Source: Lewinellaceae bacterium (GTDB lineage: Bacteria; Bacteroidota; Bacteroidia; Chitinophagales; Saprospiraceae). From it: a stretch of 64,000 bases of DNA. The notes under the pieces are model-generated. The model had not been told where the DNA came from, did not search any database, and saw only the letters and a list, made by a program, of their open reading frames with translations. This document shows, one piece after another, positions 7,617 to 15,055 of this stretch. Made by a program: the position numbers and the translations under genes. Numbering within the stretch: the stretch's first letter is position 1; the number at the start of each line of letters is the position of its first letter. The stretch spans positions 186,001-250,000 of the forward strand of contig JACJYN010000005.1 of assembly GCA_020636095.1 (NCBI GenBank), in the 5' to 3' direction.

Positions 7617-8822
7617 ATGATGAAACAAGTAATAATCATATTTTTGGTTTTTGTAGCAATTGGTTGTAATCATAAGACTATTACACCACTAACTTACAGT
7701 AGCCGAGATTATGAATTTAATGAGGAAATATCAAACACTTTAAAACAGAGTGGTGAAGTCGGCTTCAGTGCGACTAGATTCTCATTTGTTTCAGAGCATC
7801 AAAAACTTCTAGAATCACTCGAATATGGAGACACTGTAAAGCACATTATGGCTGACTCAGAATGGGGAAGATTGAAAATTAGTAACAACCATTTAAATGC
7901 TAAAGACTATATAGTTTCAAAGGCTAAAGAACATGATATAGTAATGTTTAATGAGAATCATTTTCTTCCAAGACACCGAAATTTCGTACGATCATTACTT
8001 CCTGATTTATATGAATTAGGCTATCGATACTTAGCAATTGAAGCTATTGGAATGCTTGGTGATGGAAGTATGTACGACAAAGATTTGATTGCCAGAGGTT
8101 ATCCAATAATACATACGGGATATTATATAAAAGAACCAGAATTTAGTACGTTGGTACGTACTGCAATTGAACATAAATATTCGATTATTGGATATGATGA
8201 AGGAAGCTCATATGGTTATTCTGGTGGAGAACGAGAAGAAAGAGGTGCAAATAACATTTTATCTCAAATGGAATCGGATGGCAACCAAGGAAAGCTTATA
8301 GTCCTATGTGGTTGGGATCACCTAAAGGAAGGAAACTCTGGAACTTATTGGGAATATGCTTTAGCAGAACGCCTCAAACAAAAGACGAACAAAGATCCAT
8401 TAACAATAAATCAAACGGAATATAACGAACGTTTAAATAGAGGATTTGAAAAGCCATTAATGCAGAAAATTGAAACAGATGAATCGATTGTTCTTACGGA
8501 CATAGACAAACAACCACTCGATCTATCAACTGATACTTCATGGTATGACGCATTTGTAGTACACCCTCGAACAAAATTCAAACACGGTATACCAAATTGG
8601 ATATTGGAAGAAGGTCCGATTAAAAAATACAACTTATCTGACCTTAAAATTATGCTTCCAGCCAAAATATTAGTCTTCGATTCCAAAGATGATGTAAGTT
8701 TAGCATCACCTATCTATGTCTGTGAGGTTTCTGATAATAAGGAGGAGATAATTATCCCAACAAGGGGAAAGAAGATAAAACTAGTAGTGACTAATAAAAA
8801 GGAAAGTGTTCTAATTGAATAG
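7617..8822 (+). CDS. lipoprotein with erythromycin-esterase/ChaN-like (Tiki-type) domain
   Basis: 401 residues; ATG at 7617 or 7620. The lipobox is AIGC near residue 18. A central domain (about 105-260) shows the pattern IVMFNENHFLPRHRNFV, YLAIEAIG, ..IIGYDE.., REERGANNIL, LIVLCGWDH. This resembles the EreA/ChaN/TraB-like superfamily, in which Glu and His residues line the active site. The substrate is unknown. AT-rich, single gene of a cassette: R' GTTCTCGAT (7602) and R'' ATCGAGAAT (8831) are complementary at 8 of 9 positions. The family call is by motif only. Confidence 0.65.
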   Translation: MMKQVIIIFLVFVAIGCNHKTITPLTYSSRDYEFNEEISNTLKQSGEVGFSATRFSFVSEHQKLLESLEYGDTVKHIMADSEWGRLKISNNHLNAKDYIVSKAKEHDIVMFNENHFLPRHRNFVRSLLPDLYELGYRYLAIEAIGMLGDGSMYDKDLIARGYPIIHTGYYIKEPEFSTLVRTAIEHKYSIIGYDEGSSYGYSGGEREERGANNILSQMESDGNQGKLIVLCGWDHLKEGNSGTYWEYALAERLKQKTNKDPLTINQTEYNERLNRGFEKPLMQKIETDESIVLTDIDKQPLDLSTDTSWYDAFVVHPRTKFKHGIPNWILEEGPIKKYNLSDLKIMLPAKILVFDSKDDVSLASPIYVCEVSDNKEEIIIPTRGKKIKLVVTNKKESVLIE

Positions 8823-8830
8823 GAAATACT

Positions 8831-8842
8831 ATCGAGAATCGA
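8831..8842. other. attC-like R'' remnant
   Basis: ATCGAGAAT lies 8 bp after the stop of the lipoprotein gene and is complementary to the start of its cassette. The rest of the site is replaced by the 3' end of a group II intron lying on the opposite strand. Confidence 0.45.
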
Positions 8843-9700
8843 GTGGCAAGGAATAACGGTTGAGATTTAGACCTACGGACTCCGCAAAGGTCTCGCCCGT
8901 TATTCCAGAGCCCTCACACCACCGTACGTACGGATCGCGTATACGGCGGTTCACAGAACAACTTACTTTGTTTTCGGAGTTTTGGTTTTGGAAGATGGGC
9001 CATATTTTGCTTTGAGGAAATATTCCAAAAATGGAATATATCCCCGTTGGCGAAGGCGATCTTCGGTAACCGTTGTGCCCATAATTGGGCTACAGGCTAT
9101 TGCCCACCCTCCCATTCGGGAGTAGGCAAATCGCCGTGCCCAACTTTCTTCCACCCCTGGTTGCCGGAACGCTCTTAGTCGGCGTTTATACTTCCATTGT
9201 TTCCAAATACAGTACCGCAGGCGGCAGCGTATCCACGAATCCAATGTTTTGAGCTTTTGATACCCTGTGGCGTGTTTGAAATAATTCACCCAGCCATACA
9301 TCAGGCTTTTCAATCGCTCGATGCGCTCGGTTAGTGGGATGGGACTGGTTTTACGCGTGATGATTTTGATTTTCTCTTTTAGTCGTTGCCAGCTTTTCTT
9401 GGCTATGCATAGGCGGTATTTACCGCGATCTCCTTTTATAGGAAGACACAAATCCATGTCCCAAGAGTTCGAAATGGACGGGGCGGCAGATTTTCGTTTT
9501 CTCCTCGTTGACTTCCAGATGAAGCTTGCGGTTTAGAAATCGCGTAATACTGGCCAACACTCGTTAAGAAAATACTACAATCATCAGCATAGCGGACGAA
9601 TTTATGTCCTCGTTTTTCCAGTTCCTTATCCAGTTCATTCAATAGAATGTTGGATAATATCGGCTTCCTAATTGGTGTAAGATTCAGATAGCTAAAGGCT
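8843..9700 (-). mobile_element. group II intron, 5'-truncated
   Basis: Minus strand. The 3' end shows a domain V hairpin (at about 8917-8954; ACCGCCGTATACG pairing with CGTACGTACGGTGGT around a CGATC loop) and a domain VI hairpin closed by GGAATAACGG/CCGTTATTCC (about 8850-8900). Upstream lies a decayed maturase gene. The 5' part of the intron and most of the reverse transcriptase are missing at the junction with the recombinase/IS91 unit near 9700. The intron lies antisense to the cassette genes and begins right at an attC-like R'' box. Confidence 0.75.
8963..9680 (-). pseudogene. ltrA: group II intron reverse transcriptase/maturase fragment
   Basis: The minus-strand piece near 9640-9550 carries the RT catalytic box in RGHKFVRYADDCSIF (YADD). 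A frameshift near 9530 separates it from the maturase (X) domain, which reads LTERIERLKSLMYGWVNYF, then YQKLKTLDSWIRCRLRYCIW and WARRFAYSRMGGWAIA. This order is characteristic of LtrA-type intron proteins. RT blocks before YADD are lost, so the protein is inactive. Confidence 0.85.
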
Positions 9701-9725
9701 GTTCCATGTTCAGCCCTTCACATAC

Positions 9726-10445
9726 GTGTATCTCAACACGCTCTTACTGAGCCGTTACCGCAGCGGCAAGAAGTGGCAGACGGTGAACGGGGATTATTCG
9801 GCGATGCGCAAGTTTTATGAGCACGTACTGGGGCAAGAATGGGACGTGGAACATTTGCCCCGGCCGCGCAAGGAGCGGAGCCTGCCGGGTATTGTATCCA
9901 CCCAGGAAGTAGAGCGCTTGATCAGCCATGGGCGGACATTAAAGCACCAGGTATTCATGGTGTTGCTGTATGGAACGGGCCTTCGGCTGAGCGAAGCGCT
10001 AAACCTTCGGATAGTGGATATTGACGGGCAGCGGGAGCAGTTGCGGGTAGTAAAAGGGAAGGGTGCCAAAGGGCGTTATGTGGCCCTTCCGGATTGCCTG
10101 TTGGAAGTATTGCGCAACTACTACCGGGCATACCGGCCGGAAGAGTACCTGTTCAACGGCAAGTACCGGGGCAGCCGGTGGGCGAACCGCTCGGCGCAGC
10201 ATTCCCTGGAGCAGGCGCGGCAGGCTGCGGGCATAGAACGCAACGTATCGCCGCATATCCTGCGGCATTGCTATGCCACACACCACCTGGAGAATGGTAC
10301 GAATTTGGTATATTTGAAGGAGCAGTTAGGCCATAAACATTTAAAAACGACCGCCCGTTATATCCACTTATGCCAGTCGTACCACAAACGAGTAGCCCAC
10401 CCAGTTGCCAGCATGGAAATCACCTTCCGGCAGGAGGCCCGATAG
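9726..10445 (+). pseudogene. tyrosine recombinase of IS91-type unit (copy 2), N-terminally truncated
   Basis: The catalytic domain is complete: Arg in GTGLRLSEAL, Lys in VKGKGAKGR, HILRH (HxxR), LGHKHL and the nucleophile region TARYIHL. The N-terminal core-binding domain is shortened: homology begins around GKKWQTVNGDYSAMRKFYEH, preceded by sequence containing a solo repeat end (CAACACGCTCT at 9734-9744). The stop lies within the overlapping start region of an IS91-type transposase, the same layout as copy 1. It could still be translated but probably binds DNA poorly. Confidence 0.75.
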
Positions 10446-10609
10446 GGGAGCTGTTCCGGGATTATGGGGAGGAGTACATCCAGGTGTACGGCGCCAGCCG
10501 GCGTACCATAGAGTTGATCCGCTCTATCCGGGTGTGCCGTACGCCGGCCCTAGGCGGCAAGCGCATCACCTGCCAGGGTTGCAGGCAGGTACGTTACCAG
10601 TACTTGTCC

Positions 10610-10632
10610 CCGGCATTCGCCGGGGCAGGCTA
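10610..10632. repeat. 23-bp palindromic insertion (CGGGGCAGGCT family)
   Basis: CCCCGGCATTCGCCGGGG (10608-10625) followed by the tail CAGGCTA. It interrupts the zinc-finger codons of the IS91 transposase between LS and CGNSQC. A 23-base deletion restores the frame. Confidence 0.75.
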
Positions 10633-10890
10633 TGTGGAAACAGCCAATGCCCGCAGTGCCAGGGTATTAAGCGTTTGCAGTGGCAGGATAGGCTTCGCCA
10701 GCGGATGCTGCAGGTGCCCTATTGCCATATTACCTTTACTTTGCCTCACGATTTGAATGGGCTAGCGCGGCGCAACCCCTGGCAGGTGTATAATTTGATG
10801 TTCCGCTCGGCCTGGCAAACGGTAAGGCGGTTGTGTAAAAAGCCAAAGAACGTGGGGGGGCTGCCTGGCATGAGCGCCGTGTTGCATACC

Positions 10891-10913
10891 CCGTAATTCT
10901 ACGGGGCAGGCTG
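10891..10913. repeat. 23-bp palindromic insertion (CGGGGCAGGCT family)
   Basis: CCCCGTAATTCTACGGGG followed by CAGGCTG, inserted in the IS91 transposase between HT and WGSDLKYH. Same length and same tail as the 10610 copy, but a different arm and loop sequence. Confidence 0.75.
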
Positions 10914-11418
10914 TGGGGTTCAGACTTGAAGTACCATGTGCACCTCCACTGCCTGGTAACGTTCGGAGGCTACAATGAGCAGGATGGCAACTGGCACTGG
11001 CCGAAGCGCAAACGGAAGATAGCGCCGTACCGCAAGCTGAGCGGGAAGTACCGTGCTATATTCCTGAAAAAGCTAAAGAAGCTGATGGAATCGGGCCAGG
11101 TGGATTACCCCCAAAGCTTTGAGGAACTGGAAAGCAGCCTGCCCAAGAAGCGCTGGGTAGTGAACCACCAGTGGCTCACGGCAGAAACGAAGGTGATAGA
11201 GGAATACCTGGGCCGTTACATTTGCCGGATAGGAATCTCAAATAAGCGCTTGTCTTATGACAAAAACGGGCAGAATGTATGCATCGAGTACAACAACTAC
11301 CGGGAGCAAAAAGCAGGGGAGCCGGCGCCTAAGGCCTACCGGCATATGGCGCCTCTGGCGACGATGCACCAGATATTGCAGCACCAGTTACCCCGCTACT
11401 TCCAGCGCTCGCGCCATT

Positions 11419-11449
11419 CTTCGCCCGCCGAAGCTTTAGCGAAGGAGGG
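11419..11449. repeat. 31-bp palindromic insertion of a second family
   Basis: CTTCGCCCGCCGAAGCTTTAGCGAAGGAGGG: a TTCGC/GCGAA-armed hairpin inserted between RHY and GLHAAP of the IS91 transposase. Removing 31 bases restores the frame. Confidence 0.65.
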
Positions 11450-11640
11450 ATGGACTACATGCGGCGCCAACCTATGAACGCCTGAAAGGCAGTTTGCCCA
11501 GCATCGTGAAGCAGGAAGGGGCAACGGTGCGCACCGTCATCCAGATCCTGCGCGCATTATTAAAGGAAGAGCCTTACCGGTGCGAAGGTTGCTCGGGTAC
11601 AGATTTCCAGGAGGAACATCTCGCGCCTGATCCAGCTTAT

Positions 11641-12015
11641 ACCCGCTATCATGTATTAGGTAGGGCCAGCCGCAGCCCACCGGCGGAGCCAAAGCGCGCT
11701 CCATCCGGCATTCCAGCTTCCCCAAAGCACGCTGAATGGGGCTGAGCCGGCTATGCTTGCTCGGAAGCGCCGGGCATCAAAATTGGGGCCATTTGATGTT
11801 GAGCGGTACGTTAAGTTTGACACGATAGGGAAAAAAGCATATTTTACAAGCACTTTTAATCCGGAGGAAAGTAGGCGCGTTTCCCCTAGGGTAACCGGGT
11901 AGCGGGGCAGGCTGGTTTAGTCCAACTGAAATCGAAGATTCGACGTAGTCAAATATCTGCGCGGGCCGGTTTGGGAGCTTGGCGTTCGGGGTGGGGGGCG
12001 CAGACATTCCTTTGA
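11641..12015. other. non-coding remnant between IS91 copy 2 and the next cassette
   Basis: No gene is supportable. It probably includes the 3' end of the IS91-type unit. Near 11897-11918 a GGTAGCGGGGCAGGCTGG string carries the same tail as the palindromic insertions but without a clear matching arm. The stretch ends just before the cassette start GTTGTAGGC. Confidence 0.5.
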
Positions 12016-12024
12016 GTTGTAGGC
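12016..12024. other. cassette start (R'-type box) GTTGTAGGC
   Basis: This 9-mer is the exact reverse complement of GCCTACAAC at 13057-13065, which follows the PIN-toxin gene. It marks the left border of the toxin-antitoxin cassette. No upstream attC half is recognisable, presumably because of the adjoining IS91 debris. Confidence 0.6.
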
Positions 12025-12138
12025 AACTGTGGATATTGAATGATAAGAGGAAAAGATGTAAATTGTAACCTAAGGCTGATATAGCTAAACTAAGAAAATA
12101 TTGTTAATTGATTGATTACCAGTAAAGAGTAGAGAAAA

Positions 12139-12416
12139 ATGACAAAGGATTTAGATAGCAGAAAGTATAAACTGATCCAGGAGATAATGAAATTGGATAA
12201 TGAAGAAGCATTGTCTAAACTTGAAGAAGAAGTTGAGTCCATTCAACAAGAAGAAGTTTTTGGACAGCCATAAAGCCATTGAGGAAAACGATAACCCTGG
12301 AACAGATGATTAAAGAACAAAATTACAAGCCAATAGAAAAAGATGAATTCTTCAAAATGGTTGATGAATTGGAGATAGAAGAATCGATCGAAGAACTGTT
12401 ATCAATGCTTGATTAA
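12139..12416 (+). pseudogene. antitoxin of PIN module, frameshifted
   Basis: Short acidic protein starting MTKDLDSRKYKLIQEIMKLD. Translation stops early after EEVFGQP, but adding one T to the T5 run at 12257-12261 gives a continuous ~92-residue frame: ..EEVFWTAIKPLRKTITLEQM.., ..KDEFFKMVDELEIEES.., ending LLSMLD. That pattern (PLRKT..LEQ..KEQ, ELLSMLD end) is typical of small Bacteroidota antitoxins paired with PIN toxins. The stop overlaps the toxin start (taATG). It is either a real mutation or a homopolymer sequencing error. Confidence 0.6.
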
Positions 12417-12914
12417 TGAACTACTTGATCGATACCAATATCCTTGTTATCTATGTGAGAGATACGGATTTGACAAGAAGGCTTGAAGAAAATTTAAGAT
12501 TACTGACAGGAAGAAATAATTTGGTAATATCAGTCGTGTCAATCGGAGAGATAAAATCTATAGCCAAGCAAAACAAATGGGGAGAAAAAAAGAGTGAGAA
12601 GGCTGATAGAGATATTGAGCCAATTTCTGATTGCAGATATAAATTTAGAAGATATTATTGAATCTTATTCAGAAATCGATACCTATAGCCAAGGCAAATT
12701 AGAAGGAAAGGCAACAAGCTTCACATCAAGAAATATGGGTAAAAATGATTTGTGGATAGCAGCAACTGCTTCCACTTTGAATTTGGAGTTGATAACCACC
12801 GATAAAGATTTCGACCATCTTAATGAAGATTATCTCCAATTGAAGAGGATTGACTTATCAGAATATTCTAATGAAAAAGGTTACTATTCAGCATGGGGTC
12901 TGAAATACGCCTGA
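12416..12914 (+). pseudogene. PIN-domain ribonuclease toxin (VapC-like), frameshifted and MITE-tailed
   Basis: The N-terminus MNYLIDTNILVIYVRD has the first PIN aspartate. ISVVSIGEIKSI supplies the second acidic residue, and NDLWIAATA plus LITTDKDFDHL supply the last ones. The frame breaks at an A7 run (12585-12591): removing one A joins WGEK to RVRRLIEILSQFLIADINLEDI. The original C-terminus EYSNEKD-stop was replaced, because the MITE inserted at the penultimate codons adds GYYSAWGLKYA. Both toxin and antitoxin are broken at homopolymers, so assembly error is a serious alternative to decay. Confidence 0.75.
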
Positions 12915-13031
12915 CGCAAAATTTTGTAGACTTTTTCCCGCTGGAACCCCTTCTCATTCCCCTTGGAAGGGGAAGGGCGGCTTACAAAATTTTGCTTGAG
13001 GGGTCAAATCACCACGATGCTGAATAGTTAC
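12880..13031 (-). mobile_element. 152-bp MITE, copy 2 (inverted relative to copy 1)
   Basis: GTTACTATTCAGCAT (12880-12894) and ATGCTGAATAGTTAC (13017-13031) are the termini, with an 8-bp target duplication TGAAAAAG (12872-12879, 13032-13039). The interior is, by eye, the reverse complement of copy 1 over its full length, so the two copies are nearly identical and recent. It is inserted at the 3' end of the PIN-toxin gene. Confidence 0.93.
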
Positions 13032-13056
13032 TGAAAAAGATTGATTTAGGACGTTT

Positions 13057-13124
13057 GCCTACAACACCGGCTACCTGGCCATACTTCGCATCCGCTCCGT
13101 ACGGCAGGTAGCCCAACGTTGAAC
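13057..13124. other. attC-like site after PIN cassette
   Basis: R'' GCCTACAAC (13057-13065), arm GGCTACCTG (13069-13077) pairing perfectly with CAGGTAGCC (13105-13113), R' GTTGAAC (13118-13124). 68 bp: the best complete short attC-like structure in the window. Confidence 0.75.
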
Positions 13125-13184
13125 TGCATTGTATCTGACAGCACCGCTGCGCGGGGCCGGCAGATACAATGCTTAAAGTTATGG
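13118..13184. other. second, back-to-back attC-like site (gene-less cassette)
   Basis: It shares GTTGAAC with the preceding site, then a 12-bp perfect arm GCATTGTATCTG (13126-13137) / CAGATACAATGC (13161-13172), then R' GTTATGG (13178-13184). There is no room for a gene between the two sites, so this is either an attC-only cassette or a deletion product. Confidence 0.6.
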
Positions 13185-13235
13185 CCAAGCAGAAAAGGAA
13201 AGCCCCATCAAAAAGGGAATGGATTAGAAGGCTTA

Positions 13236-13278
13236 TTGACTTTTACGTAAGGAAAAACTATTTTTGTACGTAAAAAGT
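13236..13278 (+). promoter_or_regulatory. vapBC promoter with flanking inverted-repeat operator
   Basis: Bacteroidota-type promoter: TTGAC at 13236-13240 and TATTTTTG (TAnnTTTG) at 13259-13266, 20 bp apart. An inverted repeat ACTTTTACGTA (13239-13249) / TACGTAAAAAGT (13267-13278) brackets the -7 box. This is a plausible autoregulatory operator for the antitoxin (inference). Confidence 0.6.
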
Positions 13279-13284
13279 GCGATC

Positions 13285-13530
13285 ATGAATACCAAATTAA
13301 CATTAAGCCTTGATAAAGATATCATTGAACGGTCTAAAATTTATGCAAGGGAACACAATGTGAGCCTCTCTTCCCTAGTGGAGAACCTCCTTCTTAGGAT
13401 AATTTCAGAATACAAGGAAGGAAATGACCGCAAAGGGAGTATTGTTAGGGAGTTAAGTGGAATAGTCAATTTAGAAGGAGTAGACTATAAGGCAGATCAT
13501 GTAAAATACCTTGAAGAGAAATACCAATGA
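13285..13530 (+). CDS. antitoxin of VapBC-type module
   Basis: 81 residues from the ATG at 13285. The upstream TTG at 13264 lies in the promoter and is rejected. MNTKLTLSLDKDIIERSKIY followed by AREHNVSLSSLVENLLLRI is a ribbon-helix-helix-like fold of the DUF6364 type, with a C-terminal toxin-binding tail (VKYLEEKYQ). The stop overlaps the toxin start by 4 bp. Cassette-borne: the cassette starts at 13178 (GTTATGGCCA). Confidence 0.8.
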   Translation: MNTKLTLSLDKDIIERSKIYAREHNVSLSSLVENLLLRIISEYKEGNDRKGSIVRELSGIVNLEGVDYKADHVKYLEEKYQ

Positions 13531-13952
13531 AAAAAGATTCTGTATTCGTTGATACCAATATTATTTTGGATTGGCTAGGGAAAAGGGAGCCATTTTTCAA
13601 ATATGCGGAAGAATTATTCTTAAAGGCAGAGAATGAAGAAATAGAGGTCCTGATCAGTACAATGAGCTATATTTCCACTGAATATATTCTACGTAAACAA
13701 CTAGGCAAGGATAAAACAAGACAAGCCTTAACGGGAATTAGAACAATTAGTACAGTGTGTAATAGTGGAGGTAAAGAAATAGATTTGGCATTAGTATCTG
13801 ATATGAAGGATTTTGAAGATGCTTTCCAGTACTATACCGCGATCAATAATTCAGCGAGTATTATTGTTACAAGGAATCCGAAAGATTTTGAAGATTCCAG
13901 GATACCAATCATGAGTGCAGAAGAGTATGTCAAATTAAGCCAGCAAGATTAG
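13527..13952 (+). CDS. vapC: PIN-domain ribonuclease toxin
   Basis: 141 residues. Acidic PIN residues are visible: VFVDTNIILDWL (Asp 9), a mid-protein Glu in STEYILRK, and DFEDAFQYYTA (Asp pair). VTRNPKDF near the C-terminus is the usual last segment. In this family the enzyme cleaves RNA, often tRNA or rRNA, when not bound by the antitoxin. The two genes form one unit flanked by a perfect 10-bp complementary pair, GTTATGGCCA (13178) and TGGCCATAAC (13955), the clearest cassette boundary in the window. Confidence 0.88.
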   Translation: MKKDSVFVDTNIILDWLGKREPFFKYAEELFLKAENEEIEVLISTMSYISTEYILRKQLGKDKTRQALTGIRTISTVCNSGGKEIDLALVSDMKDFEDAFQYYTAINNSASIIVTRNPKDFEDSRIPIMSAEEYVKLSQQD

Positions 13953-13954
13953 CC

Positions 13955-13976
13955 TGGCCATAACAAGGCATCAACA
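13955..13976. other. attC-like site after vapBC, left half (split by IS4-type element)
   Basis: R'' TGGCCATAAC (13955-13964) then AAGGCATCAACA. The right half resumes at 14971 and ends in TTGCCTGGCCGTTAGCC, with R' GTTAGCC at 15029-15035. AACAAGGCA can pair with TTGCCT..GTT once the insertion is removed. Confidence 0.6.
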
Positions 13977-14186
13977 CCATTAAGTTAAGGAGATGGCCCG
14001 CACCAAATATTAAAAAGCGGCCCCAAAAAAACTTTGAAATAATTAGCCGATAAAAGAATCGGGTAAAAAGCGCCAAAATGATAAAGAGCTGGCAATACTG
14101 TATTGGGCAACCAACTATTAAGGCCACCGAAAAAGCTTCCATAATTGTGAGGTTAAATTCGATTTTTCGAGGGTAATATAAAAATG

Positions 14187-14945
14187 CTAAAATGCGTGGC
14201 GGTAATTTGGTTCATAGATATGCCGCTCGGTGCCACGCATTATACGTCGTCGGCGCTCCTTGTTTTTTTTAGGCCTTATGGGCTCCATGGTTTGAATGAT
14301 TTGGCGGTAGAAATCCTTGATCCATCGCTGGAGTTCTTTTTCCGGGCGAAGCATGAATTTAACAAGGAAGCGTTTGAGTAGCCCGGCGGCGACGTTCCGG
14401 TTGGGTTTGTAATCGTGCTGGCGTTGCTTGTTTAGTTTTTTGATTTCCCGCTCCTTTGCCGTGAAAAGGGCCGTTTGGATATTGTAATTGATGAAGTGCG
14501 CATAGATATCCCCGAAAAAATCGGGGCAGGCTCTGCCAGCAGTTATTGACCGTGTAGGCTGAGAAGTTGGCCAACTCCAAAAAGGATTTAATAACAAGGA
14601 AGCAAGTTTCGATGCCCCAGCGTTTGCGGTATATTTCTGAGAAGTAGCCGTGTTTGAAACGCCTGGCATCAATCAGGGTGGTGAGTAACACTTCCACCTC
14701 GCCGGTAGGCAGCAACACTCGGATGAGGCGGTAGGTGATGGTGGTTTGTGCGTTGACAAAGATGCCCAGTTCATTGAGCACCATGCGGGACTTGTAAGAG
14801 AGCTTTTCGGTAACGGTTTGCTCTTTTGATTGCCGTGCCAGCCAAACTCTTCGCCCAGCCATATGGCGTCAAGATAAGCACGGAGGGAGGTGTTCATGAT
14901 TAGTGGAATTTTCACGAATATCCTCCTTTCCGTGCTGTTTGTCAA
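14187..14945 (-). pseudogene. IS4-family transposase remnant
   Basis: The hallmark Y(2)R(3)E(6)K signature is complete in YRKRWGIETCFLVIK, preceded by DARRFKHGYFSEI, so the family assignment is firm. The N-terminal half with the two catalytic Asp is missing or scrambled. At NNCWQ the frame is broken by a 22-bp palindrome, after which DIYAHFINYNIQTALFTA continues in another frame to the C-terminus. Confidence 0.85.
14511..14532. repeat. 22-bp palindromic insertion (CGGGGCAGGCT family)
   Basis: CCCCGAAAAAATCGGGG followed by CAGGCT (plus strand), inserted in the IS4-type transposase. Deleting 22 bases joins NNCWQ to DIYAHF in frame. Same tail as the copies at 10610, 10891 and 16712. Confidence 0.75.
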
Positions 14946-15055
14946 CTGGCCTGATTCCTTAACTTAATGGGAATGAACAACGGCTATGCGCACATGCTCC
15001 TATCGTCGCACGATCGCATTGCCTGGCCGTTAGCCTCAATTGAAAAATACAAGCT

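Larger units (their letters stand above)
10370..11640 (+). pseudogene. IS91-family transposase (copy 2), broken by three palindromic insertions
   Basis: The gene is recognisable from GELFRDYGEEYIQVYGASRR through the zinc finger (CQGCRQ...CGNSQCPQCQG), HITFTLPHDLNGLARRNPWQ, the HUH motif (YHVHLHCLV), the YxxxY box (YLGRYICRIGISN) to a C-terminal zinc ribbon (RCEGCSG). It is split over four frames. Each break coincides with an inserted palindrome: 23 bp at 10610, 23 bp at 10891, 31 bp at 11419. Deleting them restores ..LSCGNSQC.., ..HTWGSDLKYHVH.. and ..RHYGLHAAPTYERL.. in a single frame. No other lesions were evident, so the palindromes appear to be what killed the gene. Confidence 0.85.
13977..14970 (-). 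mobile_element. IS4-family element, internally deleted
   Basis: Perfect 15-bp terminal inverted repeats CCATTAAGTTAAGGA (13977-13991) and TCCTTAACTTAATGG (14956-14970). Flanks ATCAACA/ATGAACA suggest a slightly diverged target duplication. At 994 bp it is too short for a full IS4 element. Between 13992 and 14186 no gene is visible; the sequence is probably element debris. Confidence 0.8.
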
